A stretch of DNA of 46,658 nt from Plebeiibacterium sediminum (GTDB lineage Bacteria; Bacteroidota; Bacteroidia; Bacteroidales; Marinilabiliaceae): the NCBI RefSeq assembly GCF_026013605.1, contig NZ_JAPDPJ010000052.1, positions 1-46,658 of the forward strand, given 5' to 3'. How positions within the stretch are numbered: the first letter of the stretch is position 1; the number at the start of each line of letters is the position of its first letter. Positions 26,988 through 36,078 of this stretch are shown here, in pieces. The position numbers and the translations under genes were made by a program. The notes below the pieces were generated by a model. The model worked only from the letters and a program-made list of their open reading frames with translations. It made no database searches and was not told where the DNA came from.

Positions 26988-26988
26988 A

Positions 26989-28329
26989 TTATAAATTCCT
27001 TACGCACTCCTTAAATTCGCGACCCCGATGTTCGTAGCTATCGAATAAATCAAAGCTTGCACAAGCCGGTGACAATAAAATTGTATCTCCTTTTTCGCCT
27101 AAGTAGTAGGCTGATTTAACAGCTTCATGCATAGAACCACACTCCACTATAGTAGGAATAACACCCTGAAAATTATCAAGCAACTTCTTATTATCAACAC
27201 CCAAACAAATTAAAGCTTTCACTTTTTGTCCGGCAAGTTGCATCAACTCACTATAATCATTTCCTTTATCAACACCTCCGGCAATCCAAATAACATCCGT
27301 TTTCATGCTTTCCAGTGCATACCAGGTTGAATTAACATTAGTAGCCTTTGAGTCATTGATAAATTCCATTCCTCTTACAGAAAGAACCCTTTCTAAACGA
27401 TGCTCCACACCTTTAAAACTAATAAGACTCTCTCTTATCGCAGGCTTTCTGATTTGAAACAGACGTGCAACAATTCCTGCAGCCATCGTATTGTATCGAT
27501 TATGCTGACCTTGTATTGCTAATTGCTCTGTAAATACACTCATAACATCCTCCTTTACTTTAATTTGGATTTCATCATTATGACAAAAGGCTCCCGCTCT
27601 AACTTCAGTTACATTTGAAAAAGGATACTGACGAGCCTTTATTTCTCTTCTTTCCAGTTCCTTTGTAATATTTTCATCATCCAGACAGTAAATAAAAGCA
27701 TCCTCTTCCGTTTGGTTTTGAATAACTCTGAATTTACTTTGGATATAATTCTCCATCTTATATTCGTACCTGTCTAAATGATCAGGTGTGATATTCATTA
27801 AAATGGCGATATCTGCTCTAAATTGATACATCCCATCCAACTGAAAACTGCTCAATTCCAGAACATACCATTCTTTATCGTCTGCCTCTGCCACCTGACG
27901 GGCCAAACTCTGACCAATATTTCCGGCTAAACCAACATTTATACCTGCATTTTTTAATATATGATAGGTTAACAATGTGGTGGTTGTTTTTCCATTACTT
28001 CCTGTAATACAAACATATTTAGCTTTACTATATCGAGCAGCAAACTCAATTTCAGAAACAATCTCAATCCCCTTCTCTCTTAACGCCACTAACATTGCCA
28101 CTTTATCAGGAATTCCAGGACTCTTAACAACGATATCTGCATTAAAGATAAGCTCTTCACTATGTTTCTTTTCTTCGTAAGATATACCCGCATCATCCAA
28201 CTCTCTCCTGAAATTATCTTTGATTTCAGATAGATCGGATACAAACGTATCAAAGCCAAGTTTTTTTGAAAGCAAAGCTGCGCCAACACCACTTTCTCCT
28301 GCTCCTAATATGACAACTCTTTTATTCAT
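26989..28329 (-). CDS. murD: UDP-MurNAc-L-alanine--D-glutamate ligase
   Basis: Mur ligase that adds D-glutamate to UDP-MurNAc-L-Ala. ILGAGESGVGAA opens the N-terminal domain, the ATP loop is TGSNGKTTTT (109-118), and NITPDHLDRY, the FKGVEHRLE motif and NDSKATNVNSTW identify MurD over its relatives. The C-terminal LLSPACASFDLFDSYEHRGREF is typical. Length 446 is usual. It is 15 bases after mraY and one base before ftsW. Confidence 0.96.
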   Translation of the reverse strand: MNKRVVILGAGESGVGAALLSKKLGFDTFVSDLSEIKDNFRRELDDAGISYEEKKHSEELIFNADIVVKSPGIPDKVAMLVALREKGIEIVSEIEFAARYSKAKYVCITGSNGKTTTTLLTYHILKNAGINVGLAGNIGQSLARQVAEADDKEWYVLELSSFQLDGMYQFRADIAILMNITPDHLDRYEYKMENYIQSKFRVIQNQTEEDAFIYCLDDENITKELERREIKARQYPFSNVTEVRAGAFCHNDEIQIKVKEDVMSVFTEQLAIQGQHNRYNTMAAGIVARLFQIRKPAIRESLISFKGVEHRLERVLSVRGMEFINDSKATNVNSTWYALESMKTDVIWIAGGVDKGNDYSELMQLAGQKVKALICLGVDNKKLLDNFQGVIPTIVECGSMHEAVKSAYYLGEKGDTILLSPACASFDLFDSYEHRGREFKECVRNL

Positions 28330-28344
28330 TTATCAATTGTGATA

Positions 28345-29577
28345 TTATCTGATTTTCAATGTTACTATCGCTAAAACAGCCAACAATATTCCAACAATCC
28401 AGAATCTTGTTACAATTTTTGACTCTGTATATCCCTTCTTTTGATAATGATGATGCAATGGAGCCATCTTGAAGATACGTCTTCCTTCTCCATATTTCTT
28501 TTTGGTATACTTAAACCAGGAAACCTGCATCATTACTGAGATATTTTCTACCAGGAAGATGCCACACAAAATAGGAATCAACAATTCTGTTTTGATGATA
28601 ATTGCAAAAACCGCAATAATTCCTCCAAGGGTTAAACTTCCTGTATCGCCCATAAACACCTGAGCTGGAAAAGAGTTATACCATAAAAATCCAATGGTTG
28701 CTCCAATAAAAGCGGCCATAAAAATTACCAATTCCTCTGATTGAGGGATATACATTATATTTAAATAATCTGCCCAAACCGTGTTACTGGAAACATATGC
28801 AAGAATTCCAAGTGTTGTACCTATTATGGCAGACGTTCCTGTTGCAAGACCATCCAATCCATCTGTCATATTAGCTCCATTTGATACTGCAGTGATTATA
28901 AATATAACGGCCAAAATAAATACAACCCATCCCCAGGACGCTGCACTCTCACCCATAAAACTTACAAACCATGCATAATCAAAACGGTTGTTTTTCATAA
29001 ACGGGATAGTAGTTTTGGTACTTTTCACGTCAATCGTTACAGGTCTTACTTCAGTACTTCCATCTTCCATCTGAACAACTACAGTTTCATTTGGAACTTT
29101 TTCTCTAACCACTACCGAATCATTAAAATAAAGGGTTAATCCAACAATTAGTCCTAAACCAATTTGCCCAACAATCTTAAATCGTCCTGCCAATCCCTCT
29201 TTGTTTTTCTTAAAAACCTTGATGTAATCATCTAAGAAGCCAATTGTTCCCAACCATAATGTGGACACAATCATTAAAATAACATATACATTATCTAGCT
29301 TTCCGAACAATAATGTTGGAATAAGAATAGATGCAATAATAATAAGACCTCCCATGGTAGGAGTTCCTTTTTTCTGATACTGTCCTTCCAAATCCAAATC
29401 ACGAACAACCTCTCCGATTTGCTTCTTTTGAAGCTTCTTTATCACTTGCTTTCCAAAAATCGTCCCTATCAATAAGGAAAAGATCACGGCCATTCCCGAA
29501 CGAAAAGAAATATATTGAAACATCCCTGCTCCCGGAAAATCAAACTTCTCAAGATATTCAAAAAGATAGTACAACAT
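28345..29577 (-). CDS. mraY: phospho-MurNAc-pentapeptide transferase MraY
   Basis: Membrane enzyme that joins UDP-MurNAc-pentapeptide to undecaprenyl phosphate to form lipid I. Ten-helix topology with KKGTPTMGG, the Asp-rich [24 protein letters not shown] and the basic [12 protein letters not shown] loop. At 410 residues it is about 50 longer than proteobacterial MraY because of a soluble insertion near residues 155-200 ([13 protein letters not shown] and following). I recall such insertions in Bacteroidota MraY. It lies 51 bases after murE. Confidence 0.95.
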   Translation of the reverse strand: MLYYLFEYLEKFDFPGAGMFQYISFRSGMAVIFSLLIGTIFGKQVIKKLQKKQIGEVVRDLDLEGQYQKKGTPTMGGLIIIASILIPTLLFGKLDNVYVILMIVSTLWLGTIGFLDDYIKVFKKNKEGLAGRFKIVGQIGLGLIVGLTLYFNDSVVVREKVPNETVVVQMEDGSTEVRPVTIDVKSTKTTIPFMKNNRFDYAWFVSFMGESAASWGWVVFILAVIFIITAVSNGANMTDGLDGLATGTSAIIGTTLGILAYVSSNTVWADYLNIMYIPQSEELVIFMAAFIGATIGFLWYNSFPAQVFMGDTGSLTLGGIIAVFAIIIKTELLIPILCGIFLVENISVMMQVSWFKYTKKKYGEGRRIFKMAPLHHHYQKKGYTESKIVTRFWIVGILLAVLAIVTLKIR

Positions 29578-29628
29578 TTATATACAGATATTAAAATATT
29601 AGATAATTATTTAACCTTAAAACTTATT

Positions 29629-31089
29629 TTATTGTAGCATTTCAAAAATCTCTTTAATAACCTCTCTGTCATCAAAGTGATGTTTTACACCATTTATTTC
29701 CTGATAGTCTTCATGTCCTTTTCCTGCTACCAGGATAATATCACCCCTTTTACAAAGCATAACCGCAGTTTTTATAGCTTCTTTTCTATCCGCTATCGAA
29801 ACCACTTTTATCCTGTTCTTAAACTCAACACCCTCCATCATATCATCAATAATTGCTTGAGGATTTTCAGAGCGAGGATTGTCTGATGTTAAAATAACAC
29901 GAGTACTTCCTAATACTGAAACTTTAGCCATTTCTGGCCTTTTTGTTTTATCTCTGTCTCCACCAGCTCCAACTACAGTTATCAACTCTTGTCCAAATTG
30001 GCGGATCTGATTAATCGTTTCTATTACATTCTTTAATGCATCTGGCGTATGCGCATAATCAACAACTGCAGTAATTCCATTAGCTGAACGTATTGTCTGA
30101 AATCTCCCATCTACAGAATGCAATCGACTTAGAGAAAGCAGTACTTCATCATGTGGTTGCCCCAACGAAATAGCAGCTCCATAAACAGCTAAAAGATTCT
30201 GAGCATTGAACCGACCAATGAAAGGAGTCCATACCTCACTGTTATTAATCATCAATTGCATTCCTTCAAACATACTTTCAATAATTTTAGCTTTAAAATC
30301 AGCCATACTTCTTACTGAATATGTTTTGATATCGGCCTTACAGTTCTGCACCATCACCAATCCATTTTTATCATCAGTATTTACTAATGCAAAGGCATTT
30401 TTTGATAAGTGATCAAAGAACTTTTTCTTAGCTTTTATATAGGCATCAAAAGTTTTATGATAATCTAAATGATCATGAGTCAGATTGGTAAAAATTCCAC
30501 CTTTATACTTTAAACCAGCAATACGCTGCTGATCTATAGCATGCGAACTCACCTCCATAAAACAATAACGACAACCAGCATCAACCATCTGACGCATGAT
30601 TTTATTTAAAGCAACCGGATCCGGAGTTGTATGAGTGGATGGCAATTTTTCAGCACCAATAAAATTTGCAACAGTACTAAACAAACCAGATTCAAATCCC
30701 ATTCCTCTAAAAAGCTCATACAACAAGGTTGCAATGGTGGTTTTTCCATTCGTTCCTGTCACTCCGACTAATTCCAACTCTTCAGATGGATTTCCATAAA
30801 ACCCTGAAGCAATTTCGCCTAAGGCTTTAGCTGAATCCTCAACTACTATAAATGGAATATTTTCATATTCTTCCTCTGGTAAATGCTCACAAACAATTGC
30901 ATTACATCCGCTAACAATTGCTTTTGATATATAGTTATGTCCATCAACATGAACACCTTTGACTGCCACAAACAAAGTTCCTTCAACTGCTTGCCTGGAA
31001 TCAAAAACAATCTCGTTAAAAGCAACCTCGGAATTACCCTTAAGCTCTTTAACTTTTGTCCACTCTTGTATATGACCTATATTTACCAT
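29629..31089 (-). CDS. murE: UDP-MurNAc-tripeptide synthetase (meso-DAP adding)
   Basis: Mur ligase that adds the third amino acid of the stem peptide. ATP loop TGTNGKTT (111-118), STHTTPDP in the substrate site, and the DNPR motif at residues 403-406, which selects meso-diaminopimelate over lysine. This sets the stem-peptide type of the organism. Length 486 is normal. It starts one base after the ftsI stop, which is within coupling distance. Confidence 0.95.
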   Translation of the reverse strand: MVNIGHIQEWTKVKELKGNSEVAFNEIVFDSRQAVEGTLFVAVKGVHVDGHNYISKAIVSGCNAIVCEHLPEEEYENIPFIVVEDSAKALGEIASGFYGNPSEELELVGVTGTNGKTTIATLLYELFRGMGFESGLFSTVANFIGAEKLPSTHTTPDPVALNKIMRQMVDAGCRYCFMEVSSHAIDQQRIAGLKYKGGIFTNLTHDHLDYHKTFDAYIKAKKKFFDHLSKNAFALVNTDDKNGLVMVQNCKADIKTYSVRSMADFKAKIIESMFEGMQLMINNSEVWTPFIGRFNAQNLLAVYGAAISLGQPHDEVLLSLSRLHSVDGRFQTIRSANGITAVVDYAHTPDALKNVIETINQIRQFGQELITVVGAGGDRDKTKRPEMAKVSVLGSTRVILTSDNPRSENPQAIIDDMMEGVEFKNRIKVVSIADRKEAIKTAVMLCKRGDIILVAGKGHEDYQEINGVKHHFDDREVIKEIFEMLQ

Positions 31090-31090
31090 G

Positions 31091-33202
31091 CTAACCTAAC
31101 TTTATAAATATTCTTGTTCCTGATTTCAACCTGCTGCCTGCAGTTACAGACTGCTCAACCACTCTACCTCTTCCTGAAACAATCACTTTTAAACCCATAT
31201 TTTCGAGCAATGAAACTGCATCTTTTGCTCCCATTCCTTTTACATTTGGCACTAAACCTTTCGAAAAGGTTTTTCTTGCAAACTCTACTTTATATTCCTG
31301 AGCTGTAGTTGAAATCCAATCTGAATTCACATCTTCACCTTCTACAGTTACATTTAAACGATCAAATACAGTTTGTAAATCCTCCTTTGTTCCTCCTTTT
31401 GAATAGGGTAAAACACCTGAATCAGGGACTTTTTCAACTCGTTCATCCATCATTTCAAGGCTCGTTGCATATACCCGATCTGCAATATCTTTAAAAACAG
31501 TACCTGCTACTACATTTCCATAATACACATTATTTGATGGTCCGTTTACCACAACAATGCATGAATATTTAGGTCTGTCGGCAGGAAAATAACCCGCAAA
31601 AGAAGCCTGATACTCAACACCACTTCCACCTTTATAACCACTGGAACCTTTTGCTATTTGAGCAGTACCTGTTTTACCCGCAATTTTATAATTGTCGTTT
31701 TTAAGATTCTGTGCCGTTCCATGTTCTACCACTCCAACTAATAACTCATGGACTTTTTCAATAGTCGACAATGAGCAAATAGAAGGATTTATAACTGTTG
31801 GCTCAAATGACTCAGTAAGCTCTCCATGCCTGTAAACTCCTTTAACAAAATGAGGTTTAACCATTTTACCATTATTAGCCACTGCATTATAAAATGTAAG
31901 AATCTGCAAAGGAGTTAACTGTGATTCATAGCCAATAGAAATCCAAGGCAAAGAAACTCCTGACCAGGTATCAGATCCCGGATATTTAATAAATGGTTCT
32001 CCTTCCCCTTTAATCTCTAATCCGTTTTTCTGATTTAATCCCATGGAATAAATTCTGTCAATGTATTTCTTTGGATTAGATTTATAGCGATCTACAATCA
32101 TTTTTGAAACACCCACATTGGACGATTTCTCAAAAACCTGACGATAGGTAATTTTTCCAAATCCTCCATGATGACTATCCCTCATCACTCTATCATAAAA
32201 CTTACAATAGCCTTTTCCTGTATCTATTGAATCATCCAGATTCAGCAATCCATCTTCCAAAGCCACCATCATACTAACCAACTTAAATGTTGATCCCGGC
32301 TCAGTAGCTTCACCAATGGCATAGTTAAAATAGTCCTCGACATAATTCCCGGGACTTTGTCTATACAAGTTTACAATAGCCTTAATTTCTCCGGTTTGAA
32401 CTTCCATTAAAATAGCAGAACCATGATCGGCATTATGCTTTACCAATTGTTGCTTTAAAGAATTCTCTGCAACATCCTGAATTTCGATATCAATAGAAGT
32501 AAGTATATCATTTCCATTTTGAGGCGGCATTACTTCCTCCGGCACCCAGTGACCCGAAATCCGGGTAAAAGTACTTACGCCATTCTTTCCTTTAAGAACA
32601 TCGTCATAGGCTCTTTCCAAGCCAACCATACCACCTTTTTCTTTCTCCTCGTATAATTTCCCAATGGTACGAGATGCCAGTATACCAAATGGAAGTTTGC
32701 GCTGATCTAACATTTCAGGCAGGAATCCACCTGTATTTTTTCCTAATCTAAAAATTGGAAACTCCTTCACCTTTTTAAGTTCTGTAAAAGAAATTCTTCT
32801 TCTGTTAATCCTATAATATCTTTTATGCTTCTGTCTGGCACTAACCAAATCGCGCTTATAAGCACTTGTTGATTTATCTTTAAAAAAAGATGACAGACAC
32901 AAACTTAGGCTATCAATATTTTCATTAAATATTTCATCAGTAAGTCCATGTGCCATCATATCCATATACAAACGATAACTCGGCACCGAACAAGCTAATT
33001 TCCTTCCATCACAAGCAAGTATATTTCCTCTATTCGCCTCTATTTCGCGCTCTTTACTAGTCATTACCTGCTCCATAGAACGCCATTTTTCGCCTTCTAC
33101 AACCTGCAGGTATACCACCTTTCCAAAAACAACAATAGCCAGCACTACCAGTGCCAGATAAATAACACCAACCCTCCATGTTATGTCTCTCTTTATTGTC
33201 AT
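31091..33202 (-). CDS. ftsI: division transpeptidase FtsI (PBP3-type) with PASTA
   Basis: Class B penicillin-binding protein that crosslinks septal peptidoglycan with FtsW. One membrane helix (about 12-32), a non-catalytic dimerisation module (50-230), then the transpeptidase domain with nucleophile S304 in STFK (304-307), SSN (360-362) and KTGT (510-513). A single PASTA domain (about 640-703, VPNVKGMGAKDAVSLLENMG) ends the protein. A C-terminal PASTA domain is usual in Bacteroidota and Firmicutes but absent in E. coli FtsI. Length 703. The ftsL-like gene ends 28 bases upstream. Confidence 0.95.
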   Translation of the reverse strand: MTIKRDITWRVGVIYLALVVLAIVVFGKVVYLQVVEGEKWRSMEQVMTSKEREIEANRGNILACDGRKLACSVPSYRLYMDMMAHGLTDEIFNENIDSLSLCLSSFFKDKSTSAYKRDLVSARQKHKRYYRINRRRISFTELKKVKEFPIFRLGKNTGGFLPEMLDQRKLPFGILASRTIGKLYEEKEKGGMVGLERAYDDVLKGKNGVSTFTRISGHWVPEEVMPPQNGNDILTSIDIEIQDVAENSLKQQLVKHNADHGSAILMEVQTGEIKAIVNLYRQSPGNYVEDYFNYAIGEATEPGSTFKLVSMMVALEDGLLNLDDSIDTGKGYCKFYDRVMRDSHHGGFGKITYRQVFEKSSNVGVSKMIVDRYKSNPKKYIDRIYSMGLNQKNGLEIKGEGEPFIKYPGSDTWSGVSLPWISIGYESQLTPLQILTFYNAVANNGKMVKPHFVKGVYRHGELTESFEPTVINPSICSLSTIEKVHELLVGVVEHGTAQNLKNDNYKIAGKTGTAQIAKGSSGYKGGSGVEYQASFAGYFPADRPKYSCIVVVNGPSNNVYYGNVVAGTVFKDIADRVYATSLEMMDERVEKVPDSGVLPYSKGGTKEDLQTVFDRLNVTVEGEDVNSDWISTTAQEYKVEFARKTFSKGLVPNVKGMGAKDAVSLLENMGLKVIVSGRGRVVEQSVTAGSRLKSGTRIFIKLG

Positions 33203-33230
33203 TCTTCTTTAATACTTCCTTTTATATTGC

Positions 33231-33608
33231 TTATTTTTCTTTTCTAACTATTATTCTTCGGGGAGGTTCTGTTAATTCCTCAAGACTCACTCCCGCATCA
33301 TTTACTTTTTGTAAAATCACCGACTGCTTGCTTATATACATCAGATCCGATGAAGTAGTAATTGCTTCAATTCTCAGTTCCTGTATTTCTTTATTTAAAA
33401 CAGCAGCTTCTTTCAGTAACTTTTCAACCTTAAAATGATTTGATATATAAATAAATGCCAGTACAATTAAGAAGAGAAAAAAAGGCAACTGTTTTACTAC
33501 AACCTCTCTGGTAAATATCCTTCCGGAGAGAAAGTCTCGTGCGGAAATCTTTCGAAAAGATTCATCGCCAGAACCTACAAATTCTTTTTCTTTCTTTTTT
33601 CCGGCCAT
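33231..33608 (-). CDS. ftsL: FtsL-like division protein
   Basis: Small bitopic protein of 125 residues: a long basic cytoplasmic tail (1-50), one membrane helix (about 52-70, FFLFLIVLAFIYISNHF), and a short periplasmic coiled coil (KLLKEAAVLNKEIQELRIE) followed by a beta tail. This is the Bacteroidota form of FtsL, the bridging partner of FtsQ and FtsI/FtsW. It is identified mainly by size, topology and its place between rsmH and ftsI; sequence conservation in FtsL is low. It begins 2 bases after the rsmH stop. Confidence 0.85.
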   Translation of the reverse strand: MAGKKKEKEFVGSGDESFRKISARDFLSGRIFTREVVVKQLPFFLFLIVLAFIYISNHFKVEKLLKEAAVLNKEIQELRIEAITTSSDLMYISKQSVILQKVNDAGVSLEELTEPPRRIIVRKEK

Positions 33609-33610
33609 AA

Positions 33611-34516
33611 CTATTCTTTTTCTGCAATTCGTAGCTTAGCACTTCTTGATCGGGTATTTTCTTCCAACTCCTTTGCCGTTGGAAGAATTGGCTTACGTGT
33701 TACAGACTTGAACGGAACAATCGTTTTTCCGTAAAAATCCTGCTCTACCTGCGTTTGATCACAATCGCCAGTTTTCATAAAATTCTTTACCAAACGGTCT
33801 TCCAAAGAATGATACGAAATGACAACCAATCGACCTTCCGGAGCCAATACATCTTTTGTCTGCATTAGCATTTCCTTTAGGGCCTCCATTTCACGGTTCA
33901 CTTCAATTCTAAGTGCTTGAAATACCTTAGCCAAAAATTTATTTTTTTCACGAGATGGAACACAAGGCTCAACTAATTCCAATAAATCAGAAATCATTTT
34001 AAATGAAGATGACTGACGATAAGACAAAATTCCTCGCACTAATTTGCCGGCATTTTTTATTTCTCCATAGTTCTTAAATATCCTGAACAGATCATTTTCT
34101 TCATATTCATTCAAGATATCATCTGCACGTAATGCAGACTGCTTATTCATGCGCATATCCAACTCTCCTTCAAAACGAAATGAGAATCCTCGTTCCGGAG
34201 TATCAAAATGATGAGAAGAAACGCCCAAGTCAGCTAATATTCCATCAACATGATCAATATTCAGATAGCGCAGAAAATGCTTTAAGTAACGAAAGTTATG
34301 ACGAACAAAAATAAGTCGTTCATCATCAGGTCGATTTTCATAAGCATCCTCGTCCTGATCAAAAACGATCATTTTGCCACCCTTAAGGTGTTTTAATATT
34401 TCTTTAGTATGGCCTCCACCTCCAAAAGTAACATCTACATAAATGCCATTTTCTTTCAGGTTTAAACCATCTATACATTCTTTCAGTAAAACTGGTACAT
34501 GATATACTTCTCCCAT
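33611..34516 (-). CDS. rsmH: 16S rRNA cytosine-1402 N4-methyltransferase
   Basis: SAM-dependent methyltransferase that modifies C1402 in the ribosomal decoding centre; also called MraW. YHVPVLLKECIDGL opens the protein, and the SAM motif DVTFGGGGHT, DLGVSSHHFD, and RGFSFRFEGELDMRM are all present. VISYHSLEDR lies in the second half. Length 301 is normal. Its start codon overlaps the mraZ stop by one base, so translation is probably coupled. Confidence 0.96.
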   Translation of the reverse strand: MGEVYHVPVLLKECIDGLNLKENGIYVDVTFGGGGHTKEILKHLKGGKMIVFDQDEDAYENRPDDERLIFVRHNFRYLKHFLRYLNIDHVDGILADLGVSSHHFDTPERGFSFRFEGELDMRMNKQSALRADDILNEYEENDLFRIFKNYGEIKNAGKLVRGILSYRQSSSFKMISDLLELVEPCVPSREKNKFLAKVFQALRIEVNREMEALKEMLMQTKDVLAPEGRLVVISYHSLEDRLVKNFMKTGDCDQTQVEQDFYGKTIVPFKSVTRKPILPTAKELEENTRSRSAKLRIAEKE

Positions 34517-34989
34517 TATTCAACCTCCCTTTCTTTAAAGTCAGTATTCCCCAAAATCTTTTCAGCCATCAATGCCAATTCTCCTTCTGTCATTTCTTCA
34601 CCCTCATAAACAGCCTTACTCCACAATTCAATTTTATTATCAACGCCAACCAAAACAAGTTCTTTTGGCAAACTAATCTTCTCTAACAACCTTTTAGGCA
34701 ACAACATTCTGCCATTTCCATCAAAAGTTACCTCAGCCGCACCTCGAAAATATTGTCTGTAAAATTTATTTTCTGCCCGGTTATACATATTTATCCGGGC
34801 CCTTATTTTATTCATTTCCTCTTCCCAATCAGGATATGGAGATAAGATCAAACAATCATCAAACAAATCCTTCCTCACCACAAAACGGTTCTCTTCCATG
34901 GCGTTCATCACCTTTTTAAAAAGAGAAGGCAATACAATCCGTCCTTTAGCATCTGCTTTACAAACAAAATCACCTATAAATGTGGCCAT
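34516..34989 (-). CDS. mraZ: transcriptional regulator MraZ
   Basis: SpoVT/AbrB-fold regulator at the head of the dcw cluster. It has two copies of the DxxxR element: DAKGRIVLPS near the N-terminus and DGNGRMLLPKRLL in the second half. MraZ proteins form rings and bind short direct repeats upstream of their own gene; three such repeats are visible at 35033-35056, on the upstream side. Length 157 is normal. It overlaps rsmH by one base. MraZ represses the operon in E. coli and activates it in Mycoplasma; which applies here is not shown by the sequence. Confidence 0.93.
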   Translation of the reverse strand: MATFIGDFVCKADAKGRIVLPSLFKKVMNAMEENRFVVRKDLFDDCLILSPYPDWEEEMNKIRARINMYNRAENKFYRQYFRGAAEVTFDGNGRMLLPKRLLEKISLPKELVLVGVDNKIELWSKAVYEGEEMTEGELALMAEKILGNTDFKEREVE

Positions 34990-35032
34990 TACGATTGCGG
35001 ATTATTTTCGGTAAAAATAAAACTTTTTTAAA

Positions 35033-35056
35033 CCACAATCAACCACTTCACTCCAC
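35033..35056 (-). promoter_or_regulatory. putative MraZ operator (three GTGG boxes)
   Basis: Read on the minus strand there are three GTGG units that start exactly 10 bases apart (CCAC at 35033, 35043 and 35053 on the plus strand). The first has the context AAAGTGGAG. The 10-bp period matches the E. coli MraZ repeats (TGGGN with 5-base spacers), and AAAGTGGAG matches the Mycoplasma box as I know it. It lies 44-67 bases upstream of the mraZ start and downstream of the predicted -7 box. Confidence 0.7.
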
Positions 35057-35127
35057 TTTCTTACACATTGTTAATAAGTTTTTTCTGTTTTTATTCCAAA
35101 ATCAGGCGCTATACTTTGATGGCAGTA

Positions 35128-35155
35128 CAAAAGTAAAATCAAAAATTATTGTCAA
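35128..35155 (-). promoter_or_regulatory. promoter of the dcw cluster
   Basis: On the minus strand TTGACA, 14 bases, then the -7 match TACTTTTG (35128-35135). The TTG to -7 spacing of 17 is a little short for Bacteroidota. It would give a leader of about 130 bases that contains the GTGG boxes. Confidence 0.45.
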
Positions 35156-35212
35156 TTTAATCAGGCTGTTTAGTATTTTTTTTCTAAACTTGACAATTCA
35201 TTAAAAACACGC

Positions 35213-36046
35213 ATGGAGGAACAAAACAAAAAGACTATTACAATTGATGTTGAAAAAGTTTTTAAGGAAAAGAATGCCGGGCTTTACAAAATATTACCAA
35301 AGTTCATTTTTTCCTACCTTAAAAAAGTAATTCATCAGGATAGTTTAAATCATATATTGAATAAACATCCGGATAGTTACAACGTTGATTTCGGGGAAGA
35401 ATGCAAAAAACTTTTTGGGGTAACAAGTTCAACTGAGGGGCTGGATAAAATACCAAAAGACGGACGCTACCTTTTTGTTGCCAATCACCCACTTGGAGGG
35501 TTGGATGGAATTATTTTTATGACTGAAGTTGGAAAAGTTTTTCCTGACATAAAATTTCCTGTGAATGATATTTTATTGCAAATTGGTCGTTTTAACGATA
35601 TTTTTGTTCCTATCAATAAACATGGTGGACAAGCTAAAAATGCAGCCATTCAAATTGAAAATGCATTTCAGTCCGAGTCACAAATGCTGTTTTTTCCAGC
35701 TGGGTTAGTTTCCAGAAAACAAGGAAACGTTATTAAAGATTTGGATTGGAAACCTGCATTTATAAAAAAAGCAATTAAGCATAAACGCGATATTGTTCCG
35801 GTTTATATCAGTGGCAATAATTCTAAATTTTTCTATAACCTTTCCAGGTTCAGAAAACTGTTTGGTATTAAAGCCAACCTAGAAATGCTTTATCTTGTTG
35901 ATGAAATGTTTAAGTTTAAAAACAGGAATGTAAAGCTCACATTCGGAGATCCAATACCTTGGGAAACCGTTCAAAAAAATGGCTCAGCAAAAGAATGGGC
36001 CGAAAAAATAAAAGAAACAGTCTACAGCTTACCAAAATTAATTTAA
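35213..36046 (+). CDS. glsA: GlsA-like lipid O-acyltransferase
   Basis: PlsC-superfamily acyltransferase of 277 residues. The active-site motif is NHPLGGLDG with H92 and D98, so H-x5-D in place of the usual H-x4-D; NHPxGGxDG is typical of this Bacteroidota subgroup. LFFPAGLVSRKQG and a late LTFGDPIPW complete the catalytic core. With the GNAT-like gene 32 bases downstream it matches the GlsA/GlsB pair of Bacteroides thetaiotaomicron, in which GlsB N-acylates glycine with a 3-hydroxy fatty acid and GlsA adds the second, ester-linked chain to form glycine lipids. Assignment rests on motif and context. It is divergent from mraZ; the gene order A-B is reversed compared with what I recall for B. 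thetaiotaomicron. Confidence 0.72.
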   Translation: MEEQNKKTITIDVEKVFKEKNAGLYKILPKFIFSYLKKVIHQDSLNHILNKHPDSYNVDFGEECKKLFGVTSSTEGLDKIPKDGRYLFVANHPLGGLDGIIFMTEVGKVFPDIKFPVNDILLQIGRFNDIFVPINKHGGQAKNAAIQIENAFQSESQMLFFPAGLVSRKQGNVIKDLDWKPAFIKKAIKHKRDIVPVYISGNNSKFFYNLSRFRKLFGIKANLEMLYLVDEMFKFKNRNVKLTFGDPIPWETVQKNGSAKEWAEKIKETVYSLPKLI

Positions 36047-36078
36047 TTTTGTAGCGCAATTTATCTATAGTTATTTAC

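Noticed and set aside
34980-35204. 74-codon plus-strand frame over the mraZ upstream region
   Set aside because: It overlaps the mraZ start and the operator and has no coding features.
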